Positions 1 to 10,536 of a DNA stretch of 23,982 nucleotides are shown here, one piece after another (positions within the stretch are counted from its first letter, which is position 1; every line of letters begins with the position of its first letter). The notes below the pieces were generated by a model. It saw only the letters and a list, made by a program, of their open reading frames with translations. It ran no database searches and was not told the origin of the DNA. The position numbers were made by a program, and so were the translations under genes. Origin of the DNA: Saccoglossus kowalevskii (lineage: Eukaryota > Hemichordata > Enteropneusta > Harrimaniidae); NCBI RefSeq assembly GCF_000003605.2, contig NW_003155103.1, forward strand, positions 1-23,982, written 5' to 3'.

Positions 1-224
1 ATCTGCATGTTAATAGGGGTCATATGCTATTCTGCATATTAATAGGAGTCATGTGTTATTCTGCATATTAATAGGGGTCATATGCTATTTTGCATATTAA
101 TAGGAGTCATATGCTCTTATGCATATTAATAGGAGTCATATGCTATTCTGCATATTAATAGGGGTCATATGCTATTCTGCATGTTAATAGGAGTCATATG
201 CTATTCTGCATATTAATAGGGGCC

Positions 225-518
225 ATATGCTATTCTGCATATTAATAGGAGTCATATGCTATTCTGCATATTAATAGGAGTCGTATGCTATTCTGCATAT
301 TAATAGGAGTCATATGATATTCTGCATATTAATAGGAGTCATGTGATATTCTGTATATTAATAGGTGTCATATGCTATCCTGCATATTAATAGGTGTCAT
401 ATGCTATTCTGCATATCAATAGGGGTCATATGCTATTCTGCATATTAATAGGGGTCATATGCTATTCTGCATATTAATAGGGGCCATATGCTATTCTGCA
501 TATATTAATAGGGGTCAT
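225..518. repeat. Local duplicate, copy 1 of 2
   Basis: About ten units here match 2163-2456 in the same order at an offset of 1938 bp. Shared markers are, in sequence, a TCGTATG unit (281 and 2219), a CATATGATATT unit, a CATGTG unit with CTGTATATT, two GGTGTC units with TATCCTGC in the first, and a CATATCAATAGG unit. The match ends where this copy goes on to a CATGTCAATTGG unit while the other goes on to a 36-bp unit. It is a segmental duplication inside the array, not two independent runs of ordinary units, because the rare markers keep their order. Confidence 0.8.
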
Positions 519-732
519 ATGCTATTCTGCATGTCAATTGGGGTCATATGCTATTCTGCATATTAATTGGAGCCATATGCTATTCTGCATATTAATAGAA
601 GTCATGTGCTATTCTGCATATTAAAAGGAGTCATATATTATTCTGCATATTAATAGCGGTCATATGCTATTCTGTATATTAATAGGGGTCATATTCTATT
701 TTGCATATTAATAGGAGTCATGTGTTATTCTG

Positions 733-744
733 CATATTAATATG
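733..744. repeat. 12-bp perfect palindrome from a G-to-T-type unit variant
   Basis: Where the usual ATTAATAGGG reads ATTAATATGG, the unit contains CATATTAATATG, which equals its own reverse complement. The same palindrome lies at 6860-6871, 10220-10231, 10727-10738, 12501-12512, 15954-15965, 19493-19504 and 21498-21509. Five of these (733, 10727, 12501, 15954, 19493) share the context of a GGAGTCATGTGTTATT unit before and GGGTCATATGC after, so they are copies of one event spread by HOR amplification. Confidence 0.75.
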
Positions 745-2162
745 GGTCATATGCTATTTTGCATATTAATAGGAGTAATATGCTATTCTGCATATTAATA
801 GGAGTCATATGCTATTCTGCATATTAATAGAAGCCATATGCTATTCTGCATATTAATAGGAGTCATATATTATTCTGCATATTAATAGGGGTCATATGCT
901 ATTCTGTATATTAATAGGGGTCATATGCTATTCTGTATATTAATAGGGGTCATATACTATTCTGCATATTAATAGGAGTCATATTCTATTCTGCATATTA
1001 ATAGGAGTCATTATATTCTGCATATTAATAGGAGACATGTGTTATTCTGCATAATAATAGGGGTCATATGCTATTCTGCATGTTAACAAGGGCCATACGC
1101 TATTCTGCATATTAATAGGAGTCATGTGCTATTGTGCATATTAAAAGGAGTCATATTATTCTGCATATTAATAGGGGTCATATGCTATTCTGTATATTAA
1201 TAGGGGTCATATGCTATTCTGCATATTAATAGGGGTCATATGCTACTCTGCATGTCAATTGGGGTCATATGCTATTCTGCATATTAATAGGAGTCGTATG
1301 CTATTCTGCATATTAATAGGAGTCATAAGCTATTCTGCATATTAATAGGGGTCATATGCTATTCTGCATATTAATAGGGGCCATATGCTATTCTGCATAT
1401 TAATAGGAGTCATATGCTATTCTGCATATTAATAGAAGTCATATGCTATTCTGCATATTAATAGGAGTCATATTCTATTCTGCATATTAATAGGAGTCAT
1501 TATATTCTGCATATTAATAGGAGACATGTGTTATTCTGCATAATAATAGGGGTCATATGCTATTCTGCATGTTAACAAGGGCCATATACTATTCTGCATA
1601 TTAATAGGAGTCATGTGCTATTGTGCATATTAAAAGGAGTCATATATTATTCTGCATATTAATAGGGGTCATATGCTATTCTGCATATTAATAGGAGTCA
1701 TATGCTATTCTGCATATTAATAGGAGTCATATGCTATTCTGCATATTAATAGGAGTCATATGCTATTCTGCATATTAATAGGAGTCATATGCTATTCTGC
1801 ATATTAATAGGAGTCATGTGTTATTCTGCATAATAATAGTGGTCACATGCTATTCTGCATATTTATAGGAGTCATATGCTATTCTGCATATTAATATTAG
1901 TCATATGCTATTATGCATGTTAACAAGGGCCATATGCTATTCTGCATATTAATAGGAGTCATATGCTATTCTGCATATTAATAGGGGTCATACGTTATTC
2001 TGCATATTAATAGGTGTCATATGCTATTCTACATATTAATAGGAGTCATATGCTATTCTGCATATTAATAGGGGTCATATGCTATTCTACATATTAATAG
2101 GAGTCATATGCTATCCTGCATATTAATAGGGGTCATATGCTATTCTGCATATTAATAGGGTC

Positions 2163-2456
2163 ATATGCTATTCTGCATATTAATAGGAGTCATATGCTAT
2201 TCTGCATATTAATAGGAGTCGTATGCTATTCTGCATATTAATAGGAGTCATATGATATTCTGCATATTAATAGGAGTCATGTGTTATTCTGTATATTAAT
2301 AGGTGTCATATGCTATCCTGCATATTAATAGGTGTCATATGCTATTCTGCATATCAATAGGGGTCATATGCTATTCTGCATATTAATAGGGGTCATATGC
2401 TATTCTGCATATTAATAGGGGCCATATGCTATTCTGCATATATTAATAGGGGCCAT
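2163..2456. repeat. Local duplicate, copy 2 of 2
   Basis: This is the partner of 225-518, with the same order of rare units at a 1938-bp offset (TCGTATG, GATATT, GGTGTC twice, CATATCAATAGG). A small difference is CATGTGTTATT here against CATGTGATATT in the first copy. It is followed directly by the first 36-bp unit of the window (CTGTTGTATG at 2464), which marks the duplication edge. Confidence 0.8.
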
Positions 2457-2463
2457 ATGCTAT

Positions 2464-2480
2464 TCTGTTGTATGCATAAT
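2464..2480. repeat. Isolated early 36-bp unit (TTGTATG insertion)
   Basis: Between TTCTG and CAT, where ordinary units read straight through, seven extra bases TTGTATG are present, creating an ATGCAT. Only three other such units occur before 9.1 kb (6464, 6502, 8133), whereas dozens occur after it. The neighbourhood resembles 8100-8160 and 22800-22840: in all three a GGGGCC unit and a CATATATTAATA unit precede the insertion and a CATAATAATAGGAGTC follows it. Confidence 0.8.
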
Positions 2481-2689
2481 AATAGGAGTCATATGTTATT
2501 CTGCATAATAATAGGGATCATATGCTATTCTGCATGTTAACAAGGGCCATACGCTATTCTGCATATTAATAGGAGTCATGTGCTATTGTGCATATTAAAA
2601 GGAGTCATATTATTCTGCATATTAATAGGGGTCGTATGCTATTCTGCATATTAATAGGAGTCATAAGCTATTCTGCATATTAATTGGGG

Positions 2690-3400
2690 TCATATGCTAT
2701 TCTGCATATTAATAGGAGTCGTATGCTATTCTGCATATTAATAGGAGTCATAAGCTATTCTGCATATTAATAGGGGTCATATGCTATTCTGCATATTAAT
2801 AGGGGCCATATGCTAATCTGCCTATATTAATAGGGGTCATATGCTATTCTGCATATCAATAGGGTTCATATGCTATTCTGCATATTAATAGGGGTCATAA
2901 GCTATTCTGCATATTAATAGGGGTCATATGCTATTCTGCATATTAATAGGGGCCATATGCTAATCTGCCTATATTAATAGGGGTCATATGCTATTCTGCA
3001 TATCAATAGATGTCATATGCTATTCTGCATATTAATAGGGGTCATATGCTATTCTGCATATTAATAGGGGCCATATGCTATTCTGCATATTAATAGGAGT
3101 CATATGCTATTCTGCATATTAATAGATATCATATGCTATTCTGCATATTAATAGGAGTCATATTCTATTCTGCATATTAATAGGAGTCATTATATTCTGC
3201 ATATTAATAGGAGACATGTGTTATTCTGCATAATAATAGGGGTCATATGCTATTCTGCATGTTAACAAGGGCCATATGCTATTCTGCATATTAATAGGAG
3301 TCATGTGCTATTGTGCATATTAAAAGGAGTCATATATTATTCTGCATATTAATAGGAGTCATATGCTATTCTGCATATTAATAGGAGTCATATGCTATTC
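2690..3400. repeat. Segment duplicated near the right end (22999-23709)
   Basis: Markers in this segment recur near the window end at one constant offset of 20309 bp: TCGTATG (2719 and 23028), the 31-bp CTAATCTGCC unit (2813; CTAATTTGCC at 23122), GGGTTC (2862 and 23171), and GTTAAC (3261 and 23570). A unit with AATAGATATCATATG near 3124 reads AATAGATGTC in the partner. After about 3400 the two continue in the same order, but the right copy is 58 bp (two units) shorter by the CATATTTATAGG unit (3691 against 23942). Confidence 0.85.
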
Positions 3401-3620
3401 TGCATATTAATAGAAGTCATATGCTATTCTGCATATTAATAGAGTCATATGCTATTCTGCATATTAATAGGAGTCATATGCTATTCTGCATATTAATACG
3501 GAGTCATATGCTATTCTGCATATTAATAGGAGTCATATGCTATTCTGCATATTAATAGGAGTCATATGCTATTCTGCATATTAATAGGAGTCATATGCTA
3601 TTCTGCATATTAATAGGAGT
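3350..3620. repeat. Homogeneous run of GGAG units
   Basis: About nine consecutive units here are nearly identical, all of the GGAGTCATATGC type, with single changes (AGAAGTC, one unit lacking a G, one with an extra C). The equivalent stretch after GTTAAC at 1571 is shorter: GTTAAC to the next GTTAAC measures 348 bp there (1571-1919) and 493 bp here (3261-3754), a difference of 145 bp, exactly five units. This indicates recent local expansion or contraction. Confidence 0.7.
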
Positions 3621-4474
3621 CATATTCTATTCTGCATATTAATAGGAGTCATGTGTTATTCTGCATAATAATAGTGGTCACATGCTATTCTGCATATTTA
3701 TAGGAGTCATATGCTATTCTGCATATTAATATTAGTCATATGCTATTATGCATGTTAACAAGGGCCATATGCTATTCTGCATATTAATAGGAGTCATATG
3801 CTATTCTGCATATTAATAGGGGTCATACGTTATTCTGCATATTAATAGGAGTCATATGCTATTCTGCATATTAATTGGAGCCATATGCTATTCTGGATAT
3901 TAATAGGAGTCATATTCTATTCTTGATATTAATAGGAGTCATAAGCTATTCTGCATATTAATAGGGGTCATATGCTATTCTGCATATTAATAGGGGCCAT
4001 ATGCTATTCTGCATATTAATAGGAGTCATATGCTATTCTGCATATTAATAGAAGTCATATGCTATTCTGCATATTAATAGGAGTCATATTCTATTCTGCA
4101 TATTAATAGGAGTCATTATATTCTGCATATTAATAGGAGACATGTGTTATTCTGCATAATAATAGGGGTCATATGCTATTCTGCATGTTAACAAGGGCCA
4201 TATACTATTCTGCATATTAATAGGAGTCATATGCTATTCTGCATATTAATAGGAGTCATATGCTATTCTGCATATTAAAAGGAGTCATATGCTATTTTGC
4301 ATATTAATAGGAGTCATATGCTATTCTGCATATTAATAGAAGTCATATGCTATTCTGCATATTAATAGGAGTCATATTCTATTCTGCATATTAATAGGAG
4401 TCATTTTATTCTGCATATTAATAGGAGACATGTGTTATTCTGCATAATAATAGGGGTCATATGCTATTCTGCAT

Positions 4475-4741
4475 GTTAACAAGGTCCATATGCTATTCTG
4501 CATATTAATAGGAGTCATGTGCTATTCTGCATATTAAAAGGAGTCATATATTATTCTGCATATTAATAGGGGTCATATGCTATTCTGTATATTAATAGGG
4601 GTCATATGCTATTCTGTATATTAATAGGGGTCATATGCTATTCTGCATATTAATAGGAGTCATATTCTATTCTGCATATTATTAGGAGACATGTGTTATT
4701 CTGCATAATAATAGGGGTCATATGCTATTCTGCATGTTAAC
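4475..4741. repeat. 261-bp GTTAAC-pair module, copy 1
   Basis: Two GTTAAC units start at 4475 and 4736, exactly 261 bp (9 x 29) apart. In order, the module holds AAGGTCC after the first GTTAAC, a CATGTGCTATTCTGC unit, a CATATTAAAAGGAG unit, CATATATTATT, CTGTATATT units, a CATATTCTATT unit, a CATATTATTAGGAGACATGTG unit and a CATAATAATAGG unit. The second GTTAAC is followed by AAGGGCCATACG. GTTAAC sits in an 8-bp palindrome, TGTTAACA. Confidence 0.85.
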
Positions 4742-5138
4742 AAGGGCCATACGCTATTCTGCATATTAATAGGAGTCATGTGCTATTGTGCATATTAAAA
4801 GGAGTCATATTATTCTGCATATTAATAGGGGTCATATGCTATTCTGTATATTAATAGGGGTCTTATGCTATTCTGCATATTAATAGGGGTCATATGCTAC
4901 TCTGCATGTCAATTGGGGACATATGCTATTCTGCATATTAATAGGAGTCATGTGCTATTCTGCATATTAAAAGGGTCATATGCTATTCTGTATATTAATA
5001 GGGGTCATATGCTATTCTGCATGTCAATTGGGGTCATATGCTATTCTGCATATTAATAGGAGTCGTATGCTATTCTGCATATTAATAGGAGACATGTGTT
5101 ATTCTGCATAATAATAGGGGTCATATGCTATTCTGCAT
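4475..5138. repeat. 664-bp tandem duplicate before 5139
   Basis: The distance from the GTTAAC pair at 4475/4736 to the pair at 5139/5400 is 664 bp. The second half of this copy (about 4742-5090) carries two CATGTCAATTGG units, at about 4907 and 5018. These replace the usual ATTAATAG stops with an open reading, which lets a short open frame of 63 codons run from 4865 to 5056. That frame translates the satellite itself and has no sign of being a gene. Confidence 0.75.
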
Positions 5139-6170
5139 GTTAACAAGGTCCATATGCTATTCTGCATATTAATAGGAGTCATGTGCTATTCTGCATATTA
5201 AAAGGAGTCATATATTATTCTGCATATTAATAGGGGTCATATGCTATTCTGTATATTAATAGGGGTCATATGCTATTCTGTATATTAATAGGGGTCATAT
5301 ACTATTCTGCATATTAATAGGAGTCATATTCTATTCTGCATATTATTAGGAGACATATGTTATTCTGCATAATAATAGGGATCATATGCTATTCTGCATG
5401 TTAACAAGGGCCATACGCTATTCTGCATATTAATAGGAGTCATGTGCTATTGTGCATATTAAAAGGAGTCATATTATTCTGCATATTAATAGGGGTCATA
5501 TGCTATTCTGTATATTAATAGGGGTCTTATGCTATTCTGCATATTAATAGGGGTCATATGCTACTCTGCATGTCAATTGGGGTCATATGCTATTCTGCAT
5601 ATTAATAGGAGTCGTATGCTATTCTGCATATTAATAGGAGTCATAAGCTATTCTGCATATTAATAGGGGTCATATGCTATTCTGCATATTAATAGGGGCC
5701 ATATGCTAATCTGCCTATATTAATAGGGGTCATATGCTAGTCTGCATATCAATAGGGTTCATATGCTATTCTGCATATTAATAGGGGTCATAAGCTACTC
5801 TGCATATTAATAGGGGTCATATGCTATTCTGCATATTAATAGGGGCCATATGCTAATCTGCCTATATTAATAGGGGTCATATGCTATTCTGCATATCAAT
5901 AGATGTCATATGCTATTCTGCATATTAATAGGGGTCATATGCTATTCTGCATATTAATAGGGGCCATATGCTCTTCTGCATATTAATAGGAGTCATATGC
6001 TATTCTGCATATTAATAGATATCATATGCTATTCTGCATACTAATAGGAGTCATATTCTATTCTGCATATTAATAGGAGTCATTATATTCTGCATATTAA
6101 TAGGAGACATGTGTTATTCTGCATAATAATAGGGGTCATATGCTATTCTGCATGTTAACAAGGGCCATAT
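5080..6170. repeat. 1.1-kb duplicate M1 (partner at 6947-8037)
   Basis: About 37 units recur 1867 bp downstream in the same order. Landmarks at the same 1867-bp offset are the first GTTAAC (5139 and 7006), the second (5400 and 7267), GGGTTC (5755 and 7622) and a third GTTAAC (6154 and 8021). Both copies share rare units: CTACTCTGCATGTCAATTGG, TCGTATG, two 31-bp CTAATCTGCC units, an ATAAGCTACTCTGC unit, AATAGATGTC and AATAGATATC. Differences are few (for example CTAGTCTGC here at about 5738, and CTCTTCTGC near 5970), so this is a recent segmental duplication. Confidence 0.88.
5139..5405. repeat. 261-bp GTTAAC-pair module, copy 2
   Basis: GTTAAC units start at 5139 and 5400, 261 bp apart, with the same internal order of variant units as at 4475. 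The first is followed by AAGGTCC and the second by AAGGGCCATACG. A private change is GAGACATATG in place of GAGACATGTG. Confidence 0.85.
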
Positions 6171-6946
6171 GCTATTCTGCATATTAATAGGAGTCATGTG
6201 TTATTCTGTATATTAATAGGGTCATATGCTATTCTGCATGTTAATAGGGGCCATATGCTATTCTACATATTAATAGGAGTCATATGCTATTCTGCATATT
6301 AATAGGAGTCATGTGTTATTCTGTATATTAATAGGGGTCATATGCTATTTTGCATATTAATAGGAGTCATATGCTATTCTGCATATTAATAGGAGTCATA
6401 TGCTATTCTGCATATTGATAGGAGTATAAGCTTATTCTGTATATAATAGGGATCATATGCTATTCTGTTGTATGCATATCAATAGGGCGTAATATGCTAT
6501 TCTGTTGTATGCATAATAATAGGGGTTATAAACTATTCTGCATATTAATAGGGGTCATATGCTATTCTGCATATTAATAGGGGTCATATGCTATTCTGCA
6601 TGTGAATAGGGGCCATATGCTACTCTTCATATTAATAGGGGTCATTTGCTATTGTGCATGTTAATAGGGGCCATGTGCTATTCTGCATAATAATAGAAGT
6701 CATATGCTATTCTGCATATTAATAGAAGTCATGTGCTATTCTGCATATTAAAAGGAGTCATATATTATTCTGCATATTAATAGGGGTCATATGCTATTCT
6801 GTATATTAATAGGGGTCATATTCTATTCTGCATATTAATAGGAGTCATGTGTTATTCTGCATATTAATATGGGTCATATGCTATTCTGCATATTAATAGG
6901 AGTCATATTCTATTCTGCATATTAATAGGAGTCATTATATTCTGCA
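6154..6946. repeat. Spacer between M1 and M2, with early 36-bp doublet
   Basis: No gene is present. After the GTTAAC at 6154 the sequence leaves the duplicated M order. It contains a short-indel patch (GGAGTATAAGC and CTGTATATAATAGG near 6420-6450), two 36-bp units (CTGTTGTATG at 6464 and 6502), a GGTTATAAAC unit, a CATGTGAATAGG unit at about 6600 followed by CTACTCTTCATATT, and the HOR landmark GCCATGTGCT at 6670. The 6410-6700 part is homologous to 10270-10570, where the same odd units follow in the same order. Confidence 0.75.
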
Positions 6947-8037
6947 TATTAATAGGAGACATGTGTTATTCTGCATAATAATAGGGGTCATATGCTATTC
7001 TGCATGTTAACAAGGTCCATATGCTATTCTGCATATTAATAGGAGTCATGTGCTATTCTGCATATTAAAAGGAGTCATATATTATTCTGCATATTAATAG
7101 GGGTCATATGCTATTCTGTATATTAATAGGGGTCATATGCTATTCTGTATATTAATAGGGGTCATATGCTATTCTGCATATTAATAGGAGTCATATTCTA
7201 TTCTGCATATTATTAGGAGACATGTGTTATTCTGCATAATAATAGGGATCATATGCTATTCTGCATGTTAACAAGGGCCATACGCTATTCTGCATATTAA
7301 TAGGAGTCATGTGCTATTGTGCATATTAAAAGGAGTCATATTATTCTGCATATTAATAGGGGTCATATGCTATTCTGTATATTAATTGGGGTCTTATGCT
7401 ATTCTGCATATTAATAGGGGTCATATGCTACTCTGCATGTCAATTGGGGTCATATGCTATTCTGCATATTAATAGGAGTCGTATGCTATTCTGCATATTA
7501 ATAGGAGTCATAAGCTATTCTGCATATTAATAGGGGTCATATGCTATTCTGCATATTAATAGGGGCCATATGCTAATCTGCCTATATTAATAGGGGTCAT
7601 ATGCTATTCTGCATATCAATAGGGTTCATATGCTATTCTGCATATTAATAGGGGTCATAAGCTACTCTGCATATTAATAGGGGTCATATGCTATTCTGCA
7701 TATTAATAGGGGCCATATGCTAATCTGCCTATATTAATAGGGGTCATATGCTATTCTGCATATCAATAGATGTCATATGCTATTCTGCATATTAATAGGG
7801 GTCATATGCTATTCTGCATATTAATAGGGGCCATATGCTATTCTGCATATTAATAGGAGTCATATGCTATTCTGCATATTAATAGATATCATATGCTATT
7901 CTGCATATTAATAGGACTCATATTCTATTCTGCATATTAATAGGAGTCATTATATTCTGCATATTAATAGGAGACATGTGTTATTCTGCATAATAATAGG
8001 GGTCATATGCTATTCTGCATGTTAACAAGGGTCACAT
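6947..8037. repeat. 1.1-kb duplicate M2 (partner at 5080-6170)
   Basis: This is the downstream partner of M1 at a constant 1867-bp offset through landmarks 7006, 7267, 7622 and 8021. Private differences include AATTGGGGTCTT at about 7386 and GGACTC near 7915. After the GTTAAC at 8021 the copy reads AAGGGTCACATG and departs from M1. Confidence 0.88.
7006..7272. repeat. 261-bp GTTAAC-pair module, copy 3
   Basis: GTTAAC units start at 7006 and 7267, 261 bp apart. Internal unit order is as at 4475 and 5139, including AAGGTCC after the first GTTAAC and the CATATTATTAGGAGACATGTG unit before the second. Confidence 0.85.
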
Positions 8038-9127
8038 GCTATTCTGCATATTAATAGGGGTCATATGCTATTCTGCATATTAATAGGGGCCATATGCTAT
8101 TCTGCATATATTAATAGGGGCCATATGCTATTCTGTTGTATGCATAATAATAGGAGTCATGTGCTATTCTGCATATTAATAGGAGTCATATGCTAATCTG
8201 CATATTAATAGGGGTCATATGCTATTCTGCATATTAATAGGGGTCATATGCTATTCTGCATATTAATAGGGGTCATATGCTATTCTGCATGTGAATAGGG
8301 GCCATATGCTACTCTTCATATTAATAGGGGTCATTTGCTATTGTGCATGTTAATAGGGGCCATGTGCTATTCTGCATAATAATAGAAGTCATATGCTATT
8401 CTGCATATTAATAGAAGTCATGTGCTATTCTGCATATTAAAAGGAGTCATATATTATTCTGCATATTAAAAGGAGTCATATATTATTCTGCATATTAATA
8501 GGGGTCATATGCTATTCTGTATATTAATAGGAGTCATGTGTTATTCTGCATGTTAACAAGGGTCATACGCTATTCTGCATATTAATAGGAGTCATGTGCT
8601 ATTGTGCATATTAAAAGGAGTCATATTATTCTGCATATTAATAGGGGTCATATGCTATTCTGTATATTAATAGGGGTCTTATGCTATTCTGCATATTAAT
8701 AGGGGTCATATGCTACTCTGCATGTCAATTGGGGTCATATGCTATTCTGCATATTAATAGGAGTCGTATGCTATTCTGCATATTAATAGGAGTCATAAGC
8801 TATTCTGCATATTAATAGGGGTCATATGCTATTCTGCATATTAATAGGGGCCATATGCTAATCTGCCTATATTAATAGGGGTCATATGCTATTTTGCATA
8901 TCAATAGTGTTCATATGCTATTCTGCATATTAATAGGGGTCATAAGCTATTCTGCATGTTAATAGGGGTCATATGCTATTCTGCATATTAATAGGGGCCA
9001 TATGCTAATCTGCCTATATTAATAGGGGTCATATGCTATTCTGCATATTAATAGATATCATATGCTATTCTGCATATTAATAGGGCTCATATGCTATTCT
9101 GCATATTAATAGGAGTCATATGATATT
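8038..9127. repeat. Transition segment of the array
   Basis: No gene is present. The segment joins pieces seen elsewhere: a 36-bp unit at 8133; a CATGTGAATAGG/CTACTCTTCATATT block at about 8291 with GCCATGTGCT at 8359; a duplicated CATATTAAAAGGAG unit (about 8430 and 8465); a GTTAAC at 8552 that lacks the usual partner 261 bp upstream; then a CTACTCTGCATGTCAATTGG unit and two 31-bp CTAATCTGCC units (about 8867 and 9004). The missing partner suggests a deletion just before 8552. Confidence 0.7.
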
Positions 9128-10130
9128 CTCTTGTATGCATAATAATGGTGGTCATATGCTGTTCTGCATATTGATAGGGGTCATAAGCTATTCTGCATAT
9201 TAATAGGGGTCATATGCTATTCTGCATATTAATCGGTGTCATATGCTATTCTGCATATTAATAGGGGCCATATGCTAATCTGCCTATATTAATAGGGGTC
9301 AGATGCTATTCTGCATATCAAAAGGGGTCATATACTATTCTGCATATTAATAGGGGTCATATGCTATTCTGCATATTAATAGGAGTCATATGATATTCTC
9401 TTGTATGCATAATAATAGTGGTCATATGCTGTTCTGCATATTGATAGGGGTATAAGCTATTCTGTATATTAATAGGGGTCATATGCTATTCTGTTGTATG
9501 CATATTAATAGGGGTCATATGCTATTCTGTTGTATGCATAATAATAGGGGTCATAAGCTATTCTGCATATTAATAGGGGTCATATGCTATTCTGCATATT
9601 AATAGGGGTCTTATGCTATTCTGCATATATTAATAGGGGCCATATGCTATTATGCATAATAATAATGGCCATATGCTAATTCTGCATATTGATAGGGGTC
9701 ATATACCATCTGTTGTATGCATATCAATAGGGGCCATATGCTATTCTGCATATTAATAGGGGTCATAAGCTATTCTGCATATTAATAGGGGTCATATGCT
9801 ATTCTGCATATTAATAGGGGCCATATGCTAATCTGCCTATATTAATAGGGGTCATATGCTATTCTGCATATTAATAGGGGTCATATGCTATTCTGCATAT
9901 TAATAGGAGTCATATGATATTCTCTTGTATGCATAATAATAGTGGTCATATGCTGTTCTGCATATTGATAGGGGTATAAGCTATTGTGTATATCAATAGG
10001 GGTCATATGCTATTCTGCATATTAATAGGGGTCATAATCTATTCTGCATATTAACCGGGGTCATATGCTATTCTGCATATTAATAAGGGCCATATGCTAT
10101 TCTGCATATTAATAGGAGTCATATGCTATT
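9128..10130. repeat. First cluster of CTCTTGTATG modules
   Basis: CTCTTGTATG units start at 9128, 9398 and 9922. The first two are 270 bp apart and the last two 524 bp apart; a 524-bp (or 523-bp) spacing returns at 15095-15619 and 18635-19158. The 9128 and 9398 units are followed by a CATATGCTGTTCTGC unit and a CATATTGATAGG unit, and the last module by the marker GCTATTGTGTATAT. A doublet of 36-bp units lies at 9491 and 9527, 36 bp apart. From here to about 22.3 kb GGGG units outnumber GGAG units. Confidence 0.8.
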
Positions 10131-10234
10131 CTGCATATTATATGGGTCGTATCCTATTCTGCTTATTAATATGGGACATATGCTATTCTACTTATTAATA
10201 GGAGTCATAAGCTATTCTGCATATTAATATGGGT

Positions 10235-10390
10235 CATATGCTATCTGTGTATGCATAATAATAGAGGTCATATTGCTGTCTGCATATGATAGGAGTATAA
10301 GTTATTCTTTATATTAATAGGGATCATATGTTATCTGTTGTATGCATATAATAGGAGTAATATGCTATTCTGTGTATGCATAATAATAGG
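10235..10390. repeat. Degenerate patch of units with small deletions
   Basis: Several successive units have lost one to three bases: CTATCTGTGTATGC for CTATTCTGTTGTATGC, CATATGATAGG for CATATTGATAGG, CATATAATAGG for CATATTAATAGG, and TTATCTGTTG. The same set of odd units is more intact at 6415-6540, so this is a damaged copy of that block. Either real decay or a locally poor consensus sequence would produce this pattern. Confidence 0.7.
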
Positions 10391-10536
10391 GGTTATAAAC
10401 TATTCTGCATATTAATAGGGGTCCTATGCTATTCTGCATATTAATTGGGGTCATATGCTATTCTGCATGTGAATAGGGGCCATATGCTACTCTTCATATT
10501 AATAGGGGTCATATGCTATTCTGCATGTTAATATGG
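10391..10536. repeat. Lead-in to HOR copy 0
   Basis: This stretch holds a GGTTATAAAC unit, a CATGTGAATAGG unit (GTGAATAGG at 10469), then CTACTCTTCATATT and a CATGTTAATATGGGCC unit, ending at the HOR landmark GCCATGTGCT. The same order occurs at 6600-6670 and 8290-8359. Confidence 0.7.

Larger units (their letters stand above)
1..4474. repeat. GGAG-rich part of the array with short duplications
   Basis: This stretch contains no gene. Units ending GGAGTC predominate, mixed with GGGGTC and GGGGCC units. Single GTTAAC units occur at 1082, 1571, 1919, 2536, 3261, 3754 and 4187, most of them just after a 27-bp unit (CATTATATTCTGC) and a GGAGACATGTG unit, so a small module of these three signals recurs (near 1010-1082, 1500-1571, 3190-3261, 4113-4187). 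Only one 36-bp unit (CTGTTGTATG at 2464) is present, unlike the region after 9.1 kb. Runs of nearly identical units lie at about 1670-1810 and 3350-3620. Confidence 0.85.

Noticed and set aside
4865-5056. 63-codon open frame with repeated Leu-Phe-Cys-Ile and Cys-Tyr-Ser-Ala segments
   Set aside because: It is a direct translation of two to three frames of the 29-bp unit. It stays open only because CATGTCAATTGG units and small indels remove the usual TAA TAG. No ribosome-binding or splice context, no codon-use signal and no conserved copy at the duplicated positions supports a gene.
4861-5060. Promoter-like TATA or TATAAT matches such as CATATTAATA
   Set aside because: They occur in every unit as part of the AT-rich consensus and so carry no positional information.
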